The position numbers were made by a program, and so were the translations under genes. Positions 13,131 through 25,380 of a stretch of DNA of 64,000 bases are shown piece after piece. Source of the stretch: Balanoglossus misakiensis (lineage: Eukaryota > Hemichordata); assembly GCA_040954595.2 (NCBI GenBank), contig CM082594.2, positions 1 through 64,000 on the forward strand, given 5' to 3'. Under the pieces are notes generated by a model. The model searched no databases. It saw nothing but the letters and a program-made list of their open reading frames with translations, and had not been told where the DNA came from. Position 1 is the stretch's first letter, and each line of letters starts with the position of its first letter.

Positions 13131-14616
13131 TAAAGCTGCGAGCAGCATTGTCGGGCCCAAGCGCTGATCTTGAATTATATATGCACAGTGTGAATGAGAA
13201 GAAACAGAATTTTCTATCAGATGTATTATCTCATGACATAACAAGGATATGTGTATTGTTGCTGCTGAAATAGGGTGAAGTAGGTCAAAGGTCACCTAAG
13301 GTCACCCAACATTTGGGCAATTTTTTTTTACCCATACTGGTCCATGTCCAACAAAACCAAAACTCTAGCTCTTTTGGTTCGGATGTAATTAGGTATATGC
13401 ATATTTAATGAGGTCAGCAGGTGTCACAGGTGACCCAAAAATGTGGCTTTACATTCTGGTCCCATCCTACAAAATGCCATGGCTGTATCTGCTCTGGATG
13501 CTGAGATATGCGAAAGTAGGTCAAAGGTCACCAGAGGTCACCCAACATTTGGGCAAAAAATTTTGATCCCATACTGGTCCATGTCCAACAAAAACAATAC
13601 CTCTAGCTCTATTGGTTGGCCTGTAATTAGCTATGCACATAATTAATGAGGTCAGCAGAGGTCAAAGGGGTCATGAAAAGTAGCAAAATATTTTGATCAC
13701 ACACTAATCCACATGCATCAAAAACCAAAAGTCTAGCCCTATAGGTTAGCCTGGAATTAGATATGCAGAAATAATAACGCGTGATAAGTAGGTCAAAGGT
13801 CATGTGAAAAATCGCCAAAAATTTGTAACATGTTTTAGTCATATGACGAGTGATATCCATGAAAAGAATTTGTATGCTATCAATTTTTAGACTAGGAAAA
13901 GGAATTTCAATTTTTCACTGCTTTTTACAAAATCCAATATGGCCGCCATAATCTTCGACCAATCACAATGCTCTTTGCAAACTTGATAGACATCAGTGTA
14001 GTGACCATACTCCCCGAATCTTGCGACTCAGATATCGCCCGTTCTGGAGAGGAAGATTTTTGGAGTTTTACTATGGTTTTTAGAAAATCCAATATGGCCG
14101 CCATAATCTCCGACCAATCACAATGCTTCTTATCAAACTTGATAGACATCTGTTAGGTGACCACATACCCCAAACCCCGTGACTCGGTTATCACCGGTTC
14201 TGGAGGAGAAGATTTTTGAAATTTAAGCCAGATTTCAGAAAAAAAATTGTAGCAAAAAAACTGCAACATTTACAGCAAAATATCCAATTACAAAAATGAT
14301 GGGCAGAAGGTAGTCTACCTGCATGCCAAATTTGAAGTAGATCTGACTTGTAGTTTCTGAGATCTGAGATTTGCTTTTTTTCAGAAAATCCAATATGGCC
14401 GCCAGGTCACGTGACTAATTAAAAATTCAAGAGTTCAATGCACGACTACCCATTGACCTTGACCACTGTAGCAAGTTTGAGAAGTGTACCTGCAGCGGTG
14501 TCTGTGATCTAGAGCGACAAAGAAGTGAACCAAGAATAAAGAAAGAAAGAAAGAAAGAAAGAAAAACCCCAACGAAACCAATAGGGCCCAAGCGCTGCTG
14601 TGCGCTTGGGCCCTAA
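13131..14616 (+). mobile_element. Helentron-like non-autonomous element (inner, nested)
   Basis: A second member of the same broad family, inserted in the A-rich 3' tail of the outer element. It begins TTAAAGCTGCGAGCAGC with subterminal GGGCCCAAGCGC (13153-13164) and ends in a hairpin built from the same motif (14582-14615). Its interior is paralogous to the outer element: shared blocks around AGGTCAAAGGTCA, TCACGTGACTAATTAAA, and CCAATATGGCCGCC. A GAAA microsatellite (14535-14563) precedes the terminal hairpin. Confidence 0.6.
14582..14615 (+). other. Perfect hairpin at 3' end of inner element
   Basis: A 14-bp perfect stem, TAGGGCCCAAGCGC, with a 6-nt loop (14596-14601). The right arm is GCGCTTGGGCCCTA. 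The stem motif matches the subterminal motif at 13153-13164 on the left side of the same element. Confidence 0.9.
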
Positions 14617-14641
14617 TAAAGAAAAATTCCAACAATACCAA

Positions 14642-14674
14642 TAGGGGCACAAGCCCGATAGGCTTGTGCCCCTA
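14642..14674 (+). other. Perfect hairpin at 3' end of outer element
   Basis: A 14-bp perfect stem, TAGGGGCACAAGCC, with a 5-nt loop CGATA (14656-14660). The stem motif matches the subterminal GGGGCACAAGC at 11942-11952. The satellite sequence resumes immediately after it. Confidence 0.9.
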
Positions 14675-16996
14675 AAAAACCTTCGTTCTTCGAATTTGGT
14701 GCCCTGATCATATATGACATGTTGATTGTATGTTAAAACTTTCGACCACTCCAAAAATGCAGAGATATTGACGGAATTCAAGAAAAAATAGCCATTTTGG
14801 CCAATATTTTGACAAAATGGTACATTTTTAAAAAATCATAAAAAATAAACTCTTTTCTTCATTTTCGGAAATATTATGGAGCATGAAGTGTCGTTCTCTT
14901 GTAAAAAGTGCTGCAAATTCCAGAAAATGTGGTATAATTTGAATCACCCAAGACAAAATTGCAATTTTTCGACTTTTTTCGAAAAATTGTCTTTTTTACA
15001 AAATAAATAAGATACATTCTTTTCTTAGTTTCAAACGGGTAGAGATACTTTCCACACGGGTTTTCTAACATTGAATTCCCGTCATCAACTCAGATTTCCT
15101 ACAGCATAAGTCGGCTAAAACCCTGACACTCTAGAGCAGAAACAGTTGCACACTGGTAACGTTGAACAAGTCGATTTTTCTACGGCCTGGCTCGGCTAAA
15201 TCTCCGTCACAATATGACAGACACTAGCGTACGTTAGCAACGGTGATCAAGTCAGATTTTCTACGTCATGGGTTGGATAAAGCCCCGGCACTCTAGAGCA
15301 GAAACACGCGTACAGAGACCACGTTGATCAAGTCTGATCTCCTACGGCTTGGCTCGACTAAAACCCCGGCACACTATGACAGACATTAGCGTTCGTTAGC
15401 AACGTTGATCAAGTCAGATTTCCTACGGCATGGCTTGGCTAAAGCCCTGGCACTCTAGAGCAGAAACACGCGTACAGAGACCACGTTGATCTACTCACAT
15501 TTCCTTCGGCCTGGCACGGCTGATGCCCCCGGCACTATATATAGGACACAAACTGGCGTAAGTTAACAACGGTAATCACGTCGGGTTTCCCCGGCCTGGC
15601 TCAGCTGAAGCCCCGGCACTCTAGAGCAGAAACAGGCGTACATTGACCACGTTGATCAAGTAAGATTTCCTACGGCGTGACTCGGCTGGTGCACCGGCTC
15701 TATATGACACAGACTGGGCGTAAGTTATCAACGGTGATTACGTCGGATTTCTACGCATGGTTTAGCTGAAGCCCCGGCACTTTAGAGCGGAAACACGCGT
15801 ACATTGACCACGATGATCAAGTCAGATCTCCTACGGCCTGGCTCGACTAAAACCCCGGCACACTATGACAGACACTAGCGTTCGTTAGCAACGTTGATCA
15901 AGTCAGATTTCCTACGGCATGGCTCAGCTGAAGCCCCAGGCACTCTAGAGCAGAAACAGGCGTACATTGACCACGTTGATCAAGTCCAGATTTCCTACGG
16001 CGTGACTCGGCTGGTGCACCGGCTCTATATGACACAGACTGGCGTAAGTTATCAACGGTGATTACGTCGGATTTCCTACGGCCTGGTTTAGCTGAAGCCC
16101 CCGGCACTTTAGAGCGGAAACACGCGTACATTGACCACGATGATCAAGTCAGATCTCCTACGGCCTGGCTCGACTAAAACCCCGGCACACCATGACAGAC
16201 ACTAGCGTTCGTTAGCAACGGTGATCAAGTCGGATTTCCTTCGGCCTGGCTCTGCAAAAGACCCGACACTCTAGTACAAAGACGTTGGCTAAGTCGGGCA
16301 AACCGAACAGGGAAAGTCACAGCGGGTCAACACTCGACATTTGTTCCGGTAGGACTGCTTTATTGCCTGTCAATTTATAGAGAAAGCCCGAATTTAACCA
16401 GGGCGTTTCAAACACCGACGTTAGTTGGGGGCACGGCCTGCAGTACTGCCGGGTAAGCTGACATCAGCGTACCGCATATAATGTAGGGGGGGGGGGAACA
16501 GAACGGTTAAATACTACATTTATCAGATATCAGCTAATTTTGGACAATCATCTAAAATGTAAATCATCTTTTCATATTTGGATATCTGATGATGTATGAA
16601 ATTTCCAATATATGTAAAAATGGTGCTGATTATAAAAAATGCACTCTGAATGAGCTGATTTAATACAAAATTGCGTTTTATTCGTTTTTGCACAAAAAGG
16701 TCATTTTTAGGCAAAACATTCTTTATTTTTTTAATTCGGTGACCTGATCATATATAAGCAATTGCTTGCATGTTAAAAGTTTTTATGACTTTTAAAAGCA
16801 GTGACACTGGCGGCATTCAACACGAAAATAACAATTTTAACCACAATTTGGTCAAAATGGTAAATTTTTGAAAATTACAAAAAATACCTGTTTTCTACAT
16901 TTTCGGAAATCTGATGGAGTATAGAATGCTCTTCGTATATATATATCGATACAAATTCCACAAAAGACCGTCTAATTTGGCTCACTGCAGACAAAA

Positions 16997-19048
16997 TTGC
17001 GTTTTACCAAATTTTCCTTGAAAATGTCATTTTTAGAAAAATAAAATAAAAAAACCTTCGTTCTTCGAATTTGGTGCCCTGATCATATATGATATGTTGA
17101 TTGTATGTTAAAACTTTCGACCACTCCAAAAATGCAGAGATATTGACGGAATTCAAGAAAAAATAGCCATTTTGGCCATATTTTGACAAAATGGTACATT
17201 TTTAAAAAATCATAAAAAATAAACTCTTTTCTTCATTTTCGGAAATATTATGGAGCATGAAGTGTCGTTCTCTTGTAAAAAGTGCTGCAAATTCCAGAAA
17301 ATGTGGTATAATTTGAATCACCCAAGACAAAATTACCATTTTCGACTTGTTTTCGAAAAATTGTCTTTTTTACAAAATAAATAAGAATAAATTCTTTTCT
17401 TAGTTTCAAACGGGTAGAGATACTTTCCACACGGGTTTTCTAACATTGAATTCCCGTTTATCAACTCAGATTTCCTACAGCATAAGTCGGCTAAAACCCT
17501 GACACTCTAGAGCAGAAACAGTTGCACACTGATAACGTTGAACAAGTCGATTTTTCTACGGCCTGGCACGGCTAAATCTCGTCACAATATGACAGACACT
17601 AGCGTACGTTAGCAACGGTGATCAAGTCAGATTTTCAACGGCATGGGTTGGATAAAGCCCCGGCACTCTAGAGCAGAAACACGCATACAGAGACCACGTT
17701 GATCAAGTCTGATCTCCTACGGCTTGGCTCGACTAAAACCCCGGCACACTATGACAGACACTAGCGTTCGTTAGCAACGTTGATCAAGTCAGATTTCCTA
17801 CGGCATGGCTTTGCTAAAGCCCTGACACTCTAGAGCAGAAACACGCGTACAGAGACCACGTTGATCTACTCACATTTCCTTCGGCCTGGCACGGCTGATG
17901 CCCCGGCACTATATATAGGACACAGACTGGCGTAAGTTAACAACGGTAATCACGTCGGGTTTCCTACGGCCTGGCTCAGCTGAAGCCCCGGCACTCTAGA
18001 GCAGAAACAGGCGTACATTGACCACGTTGATCAAGTCAGATTTCCTACGGCGTGACTCGGCTGGTGCACCGGCTCTATATGACACAGACTGGCGTAAGTT
18101 ATCAACGGTGATTACGTCGGATTTCCTACGGCCTGGTTTAGCTGAAGCCCCGGCACTTTAGAGCGGAAACACGCGTACATTGACCACGATGATCAAGTCA
18201 GATCTCCTACGGCCTGGCTCGACTAAAACCCCGGCACACCATGACAGACACTAGCGTTCGTTAGCAACGGTGATCAAGTCGGATTTCCTTCGGCCTGGCT
18301 CTGCAAAAGACCCGACACTCTAGTACAAAGACGTTGGCTAAGTCGGGCAAACCGAACAGGGAAAGTCACAGCGGGTCAACACTCGACATTTGTTCCGGTA
18401 GGACTGCTTTATTGCCTGTCAATTTATAGAGAAAGCCCGAATTTAACCAGGGCGTTTCAAACACCGACGTTAGTTGGGGGCACGGCCTGCAGTACTGCCG
18501 GGTAAGCTGACATCAGCGTACCGCATATAATGTAGGGGGGGGGGGGAACAGAACGGTTAAATACTACATTTATCAGATATCAGCTAATTTTGGACAATCA
18601 TCTAAAATGTAAATCATCTTTTCATATTTGGATATCTGATGAAGTATGAAATTTCCAATATATGTAAAAATGGTGCTGATTATAAAAAATGCACTCTGAA
18701 TGAGCTGATTTAATACAAAATTGCGTTTTATTCGTTTTTGCACCAAAAAGGTCATTTTTAGGCAAAACATTCTTTATTTTTTTAATTCGGTGACCTGATC
18801 ATATATAAGCAATTTCTTGCATGTTAAAAGTTTTTATGACTTTTAAAAAGCAGTGACACTGGCGGCATTCAACACGAAAATAACAATTTTAACCACAATT
18901 TGGTCAAAATGGTAAATTTTTGAAAATTACAAAAAATACCTGTTTTCTACATTTTCGGAAATCTGATGGAGTATAGAATGCTCTTCGTATATATATATCG
19001 ATACAAATTCCACAAAAGACCGTCTAATTTGGCTCACTGCAGACAAAA
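16997..19048 (-). repeat. Composite satellite, copy M7 (2052 bp)
   Basis: Full-length unit. The AT-rich part is 16997-17470. The GC-rich block is 17470-18300, with alternating monomers marked by CTCTAGAGCAGAAACA and by CTATGACAGACACTAGCG. The unique segment is 18300-18580 with a 12-G run, followed by AT-rich monomers to 19048. It is very similar to M8. Confidence 0.92.
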
Positions 19049-21101
19049 TTGCGTTTTACCAAATTTTCCTTGAAAATGTCATTTTTAGAAAAATAAAATA
19101 AAAAAACCTTCGTTCTTCGAATTTGGTGCCCTGATCATATATGATATGTTGATTGTATGTTAAAACTTTCGACCACTCCAAAAATGCAGAGATATTGACG
19201 GAATTCAAGAAAAAATAGCCATTTTGGCCATATTTTGACAAAATGGTACATTTTTAAAAAATCATAAAAAATAAACTCTTTTCTTCATTTTCGGAAATAT
19301 TATGGAGCATGATGTGTCGTTCTTTTGTAAAAAGTGCTGCAAATTCCAGAAAATGTGGTATAATTTGAATCACCCAAGACAAAATTGCCATTTTCGACTT
19401 GTTTTCGAAAAATTGTCTTTTTTACAAAATAAATAAGAATACATTCTTTTCTTAGTTTCAAACGGGTAGAGATACTTTCCACACGGGTTTTCAAACATTG
19501 AATTCCCGTTTATCAACTCAGATTTCCTACAGCATAAGTCGGCTAAAACCCTGACACTCTAGAGCAGAAACAGTTGCACACTGATAACGTTGAACAAGTC
19601 GATTTTTCTACGGCCTGGCACGGCTAAATCTCGTCACAATATGACAGACACTAGCGTACGTTAGCAACGGTGATCAAGTCAGATTTTCAACGGCATGGGT
19701 TGGATAAAGCCCCGGCACTCTAGAGCAGAAACACGCGTACAGAGACCACGTTGATCAAGTCTGATCTCCTACGGCTTGGCTCGACTAAAACCCCGGCACA
19801 CTATGACAGACACTAGCGTTCGTTAGCAACGTTGATCAAGTCAGATTTCCTACGGCATGGCTTTGCTAAAGCCCTGACACTCTAGAGCAGAAACACGCGT
19901 ACAGAGACCACGTTGATCTACTCACATTTCCTTCGGCCTGGCACGGCTGATGCCCCGGCACTATATATAGGACACAGACTGGCGTAAGTTAACAACGGTA
20001 ATCACGTCGGGTTTCCTACGGCCTGGCTCAGCTGAAGCCCCGGCACTCTAGAGCAGAAACAGGCGTACATTGACCACGTTGATCAAGTCAGATTTCCTAC
20101 GGCGTGACTCGGCTGGTGCACCGGCTCTATATGACACAGACTGGCGTAAGTTATCAACGGTGATTACGTCGGATTTCCTACGGCCTAGTTTAGCTGAAGC
20201 CCCGGCACTTTAGAGCGGAAACACGCGTACATTGACCACGATGATCAAGTCAGATCTCCTACGGCCTGGCTCGACTAAAACCCCGGCACACCATGACAGA
20301 CACTAGCGTTCGTTAGCAACGGTGATCAAGTCGGATTTCCTTCGGCCTGGCTCTGCAAAAGACCCGACACTCTAGTACAAAGACGTTGGCTAAGTCGGGC
20401 AAACCGAACAGGGAAAGTCACAGCGGGTCAACACTCGACATTTGTTCCGGTAGGACTGCTTTATTGCCTGTCAATTTATAGAGAAAGCCCGAATTTAACC
20501 AGGGCGTTTCAAACACCGACGTTAGTTGGGGGCACGGCCTGCAGTACTGCCGGGTAAGCTGACATCAGCGTACCGCATATAATGTAGGGGGGGGGGGGGG
20601 ACAGAACGGTTAAATACTACATTATCAGATATCAGCTAATTTTGGACAATCATCTAAAATGTAAATCATCTTTTCATATTTGGATATCTGATGATGTATG
20701 AAATTTCCAATATATGTAAAAATGGTGCTGATTATAAAAAATGCACTCTGAATGAGCTGATTTAATACAAAATTGCGTTTTATTCATTTTTGCACCAAAA
20801 AGGTCATTTTTAGGCAAAACATTCTTTATTTTTTCAATTCGGTGACCTGATCATATATAAGCAATTGCTTGCATGTTAAAAGTTTTTATGACTTTTAAAA
20901 GCAGTGACACTGGCGGCATTCAACACGAAAATAACAATTTTAACCACAATTTGGTCAAAATGGTAAATTTTTGAAAATTACAAAAAATACCTGTTTTCTA
21001 CATTTTCGGAAATCTGATGGAGTATAGAATGCTCTTCGTATATATATATATCGATACAAATTCCACAAAAGACCGTCTAATTTGGCTCACTGCAGACAAA
21101 A
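19049..21101 (-). repeat. Composite satellite, copy M8 (2053 bp)
   Basis: Full-length unit, nearly identical to M7 apart from scattered substitutions. The G-run near 20587 is 14 bases. It shares the TTTGCTAAAGCCCTGACAC variant monomer with M7 and M9, which points to recent local amplification. Confidence 0.92.
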
Positions 21102-22107
21102 TTGCGTTTTACCAAATTTTCCTTGAAAATGTCATTTTTAGAAAAATAAAATAAAAAAACCTTCGTTCTTCGAATTTTGTGCCCTGATCATATATGATAT
21201 GTTGATTGTATGTTAAAACTTTCGACCACTCCAAAAATGCAGAGATATTGACGGAATTCAAGAAAAAATAGCCATTTTGGCCATATTTTGACAAAATGGT
21301 ACATTTTTAAAAATCATAAAAAATAAACTCTTTTCTTGATTTTCGGAAATATTATGGAGCATGAAGTGTCGTTCTCTTGTAAAAAGTGCTGCAAATTCCA
21401 GAAAATGTGGTATAATTTGAATTACCCAAGACAAAATTACCATTTTCGACATGTTTTCGAAAAATTGTCTTTTTTACAAAATAAATAAGAATAAATTCTT
21501 TTCTTAGTTTCAAACGGGTAGGGATACTTTCCACACGGGTTTTCTAACATTGAATTCCCGTTCATCAACTCAGATTTCCTACAGCATAAGTCGGCTAAAA
21601 CCCTGACACTCTAGAGCAGAAACAGTTGCACACTGGTAACGTTGAACAAGTCGATTTTTCTACGACCTGGCTCGGCTAAATCTCCGTCACAATATGACAG
21701 ACACTAGCGTACGTTAGCAACGGTGATCAAGTCAGATTTTCTACGGCATGGCTTGGATAAAGCCCCGGCACTCTAGAGCAAAAACACGCGTACAGAGATC
21801 ACGTTGATCAAGTCTGATCTCCTACGGCTTGGCTCGACTAAAACCCCGGCACACTATGACAGACACTAGCGTTCGTTAGCAACGTTGATCAAGTCAGATT
21901 TCCTACGGCATGGCTTTGCTAAAGCCCTGACACTCTAGAGCAGAAACACGCGTACAGAGACCACGTTGATCTACTCACATTTCCTTCGGCCTGGCACGGC
22001 TGATGCCCCGGCACTATATATAGGACACAGACTGGCGTAAGTTAACAACGGTAATCACGTCGGGTTTCCTACGGCCTGGCTCAGCTGAAGCCCCGGCACT
22101 CTAGAGC
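21102..22107 (-). repeat. Composite satellite, copy M9, cut by the assembly gap
   Basis: AT-rich monomer and about half of the GC-rich block. The sequence stops mid-monomer at CTCTAGAGC, directly before the N run. The array therefore continues beyond what was assembled. Confidence 0.9.
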
Positions 22108-22207
22108 NNNNNNNNNNNNNNNNNNNNNNNNNNNNNNNNNNNNNNNNNNNNNNNNNNNNNNNNNNNNNNNNNNNNNNNNNNNNNNNNNNNNNNNNNNNNN
22201 NNNNNNN
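22108..22207. other. Assembly gap, 100 N
   Basis: Exactly 100 N, the usual placeholder for a gap of unknown length. It separates the unfinished satellite copy M9 from the telomere-bearing contig. Confidence 0.99.
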
Positions 22208-22234
22208 GAGCGATCCCCCTCTCGAGCGAGACTC
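22208..22234. other. Non-telomeric 27 bp at the outer edge of the telomere block
   Basis: Starts GAGCGATCCCCCTCTCGAGC. It matches neither the satellite nor the telomere repeat. It sits at the very end of the contig, beside the gap, so adapter or chimeric read sequence is a fair alternative to genomic DNA. Confidence 0.6.
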
Positions 22235-25200
22235 AACCCTAACCCTAACCCTAACCTTAACCCTAACCCTAACCCTAACCCTAACCCTAACCCTAACCCT
22301 AACCCTAACCCTAACCCTAACCCTAACCCTAACCCTACCCTAACCCTAACCTAACCCTAACCTAACCCTAACCCTAACCCTAACCCTAACCCTAACCCTA
22401 ACCCTAACCCTAACCCTAACCCTAACCCTAACCCTAACCCTAACCCTAACCCTAACCCTAACCCTAACCCTAACCCTAACCCTAACCCTAACCCTAACCC
22501 TAACCCTAACCCTAACCCTAACCCTAACCCTAACCCTAACCCTAACCCTAACCTAACCCTAACCCCAACCCACCCTAACCCTAACCCTAACCCTAACCCT
22601 AACCCTAACCCTAACCCTAACCCTAACCCTAACCCTAACCCTAACCCTAACCCTAACCCTAACCCTAACCCTAACCCTAACCCTAACCCTAACCCTAACC
22701 CTAACCCTAACCCTAACCCTAACCCTACCCCTAACCCTAACCCTAACCCTAACCCTAACCCTAACCCTAACCCTAACCCTAACCCTAACCCTAACCCTAA
22801 CCCTAACCCTAACCCTAACCCTAACCCTAACCCTAACCCTACCCCTAACCCTAACCCTAACCCTAACCCTAACCCTAACCCTAACCCTAACCCTAACCCT
22901 AACCCTAACCCTAACCCTAACCCTAACCCTAACCCTAACCCTAACCCTAACCCTAACCCTAACCCTAACCCTAACCCTAACCCTAACCCTAACCCTAACC
23001 CTAACCCTAACCCTAACCCTAACCCTAACCCTAACCCTAACCCTAACCCTAACCCTAACCCTAACCCTAACCCTAACCCTAACCCTAACCCTAACCCTAA
23101 CCCTAACCCTAACCCTAACCCTAACCCTAACCCTAACCCTAACCCTAACCCTAACCCTAACCCTAACCCTAACCCTAACCCTAACCCTAACCCTAACCCT
23201 AACCCTAACCCTAACCCTAACCCTAACCCTAACCCTAACCCTAACCCTAACCCTAACCCTAACCCTAACCCTAACCCTAACCCTAACCCTAACCCTAACC
23301 CTAACCCTAACCCTAACCCTAACCCTAACCCTAACCCTAACCCTAACCCTAACCCTAACCCTAACCCTAACCCTAACCCTAACCCTAACCCTAACCCTAA
23401 CCCTAACCCTAACCCTAACCCTAACCCTAACCCTAACCCTAACCCTAACCCTAACCCTAACCCTAACCCTAACCCTAACCCTAACCCTAACCCTAACCCT
23501 AACCCTAACCCTAACCCTAACCCTAACCCTAACCCTAACCCTAACCCTAACCCTAACCCTAACCCTAACCCTAACCCTAACCCTAACCCTAACCCTAACC
23601 CTAACCCTAACCCTAACCCTAACCCTAACCCTAACCCTAACCCTAACCCTAACCCTAACCCTAACCCTAACCCTAACCCTAACCCTAACCCTAACCCTAA
23701 CCCTAACCCTAACCCTAACCCTAACCCTAACCCTAACCCTAACCCTAACCCTAACCCTAACCCTAACCCTAACCCTAACCCTAACCCTAACCCTAACCCT
23801 AACCCTAACCCTAACCCTAACCCTAACCCTAACCCTAACCCTAACCCTAACCCTAACCCTAACCCTAACCCTAACCCTAACCCTAACCCTAACCCTAACC
23901 CTAACCCTAACCCTAACCCTAACCCTAACCCTAACCCTAACCCTAACCCTAACCCTAACCCTAACCCTAACCCTAACCCTAACCCTAACCCTAACCCTAA
24001 CCCTAACCCTAACCCTAACCCTAACCCTAACCCTAACCCTAACCCTAACCCTAACCCTAACCCTAACCCTAACCCTAACCCTAACCCTAACCCTAACCCT
24101 AACCCTAACCCTAACCCTAACCCTAACCCTAACCCTAACCCTAACCCTAACCCTAACCCTAACCCTAACCCTAACCCTAACCCTAACCCTAACCCTAACC
24201 CTAACCCTAACCCTAACCCTAACCCTAACCCTAACCCTAACCCTAACCCTAACCCTAACCCTAACCCTAACCCTAACCCTAACCCTAACCCTAACCCTAA
24301 CCCTAACCCTAACCCTAACCCTAACCCTAACCCTAACCCTAACCCTAACCCTAACCCTAACCCTAACCCTAACCCTAACCCTAACCCTAACCCTAACCCT
24401 AACCCTAACCCTAACCCTAACCCTAACCCTAACCCTAACCCTAACCCTAACCCTAACCCTAACCCTAACCCTAACCCTAACCCTAACCCTAACCCTAACC
24501 CTAACCCTAACCCTAACCCTAACCCTAACCCTAACCCTAACCCTAACCCTAACCCTAACCCTAACCCTAACCCTAACCCTAACCCTAACCCTAACCCTAA
24601 CCCTAACCCTAACCCTAACCCTAACCCTAACCCTAACCCTAACCCTAACCCTAACCCTAACCCTAACCCTAACCCTAACCCTAACCCTAACCCTAACCCT
24701 AACCCTAACCCTAACCCTAACCCTAACCCTAACCCTAACCCTAACCCTAACCCTAACCCTAACCCTAACCCTAACCCTAACCCTAACCCTAACCCTAACC
24801 CTAACCCTAACCCTAACCCTAACCCTAACCCTAACCCTAACCCTAACCCTAACCCTAACCCTAACCCTAACCCTAACCCTAACCCTAACCCTAACCCTAA
24901 CCCTAACCCTAACCCTAACCCTAACCCTAACCCTAACCCTAACCCTAACCCTAACCCTAACCCTAACCCTAACCCTAACCCTAACCCTAACCCTAACCCT
25001 AACCCTAACCCTAACCCTAACCCTAACCCTAACCCTAACCCTAACCCTAACCCTAACCCTAACCCTAACCCTAACCCTAACCCTAACCCTAACCCTAACC
25101 CTAACCCTAACCCTAACCCTAACCCTAACCCTAACCCTAACCCTAACCCTAACCCTAACCCTAACCCTAACCCTAACCCTAACCCTAACCCTAACCCTAA

Positions 25201-25380
25201 CCCTAACCCTAACCCTAACCCTAACCCTAACCCTAACCCTAACCCTAACCCTAACCCTAACCCTAACCCTAACCCTAACCCTAACCCTAACCCTAACCCT
25301 AACCCTAACCCTAACCCTAACATTAACCCTAACATTAACCCTTACCCTTACCCTAACCCTAACCCTAACCCTAACCCTAA
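22235..25380 (-). repeat. Telomere repeat (CCCTAA)n / (TTAGGG)n, 3.1 kb
   Basis: Over 500 hexamers. The plus strand is C-rich, the orientation expected at the left end of a chromosome whose body lies to the right. The interval 22861-25318 is uninterrupted. Variants (CCTAA, CCTACC, CCCCAA, CCACCC, CCCCTA) cluster at 22250-22860, and CATTAA and CCCTTA variants at 25319-25350 mark the inner edge. The long Leu-Gly frame on the minus strand is only the repeat translated. Confidence 0.97.

Larger units (their letters stand above)
11919..14675 (+). mobile_element. Helentron-like non-autonomous element (outer)
   Basis: Starts TTAAAGCTGCAAGCAGCG and carries GGGGCACAAGC at 11942-11952. It ends in a hairpin whose arms repeat that motif (14642-14674), followed by CTAA. 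Subterminal inverted repeats plus a 3' hairpin and insertion in an A/T run are features of Helentron-associated elements; the assignment is inference. No transposase or Rep/helicase frame is present. Intact neighbouring satellite copies (for example 17038-17056) show the unfilled site, so the boundaries are known to within a few A residues. A TTAA-target DNA transposon family is the alternative. Confidence 0.6.
11864..16996 (-). repeat. Composite satellite, copy M6, split by a transposon and expanded
   Basis: Begins as a normal copy and is interrupted in its A-rich tract at 11918 by a 2.76-kb nested transposon. It resumes at about 14676 with AAAAAACCTTCG. Without the insertion it measures about 2376 bp, roughly 324 bp more than its neighbours. 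The excess lies in the GC-rich block (about 15740-16200), where about four ~81-bp monomers are duplicated. Several single-base indels set this copy apart (for example near 15529, 15596, 15716 and 15752). Confidence 0.88.

Noticed and set aside
17470-18300. Regularly spaced GC-rich repeats considered as a CRISPR array
   Set aside because: Monomers are ~80 bp, directly abutting, without unique spacers, and in a eukaryotic satellite.
22357-25335. 992-residue Leu-Gly open frame on the minus strand
   Set aside because: It is the telomere hexamer translated; a 6-bp repeat without stops gives this automatically.
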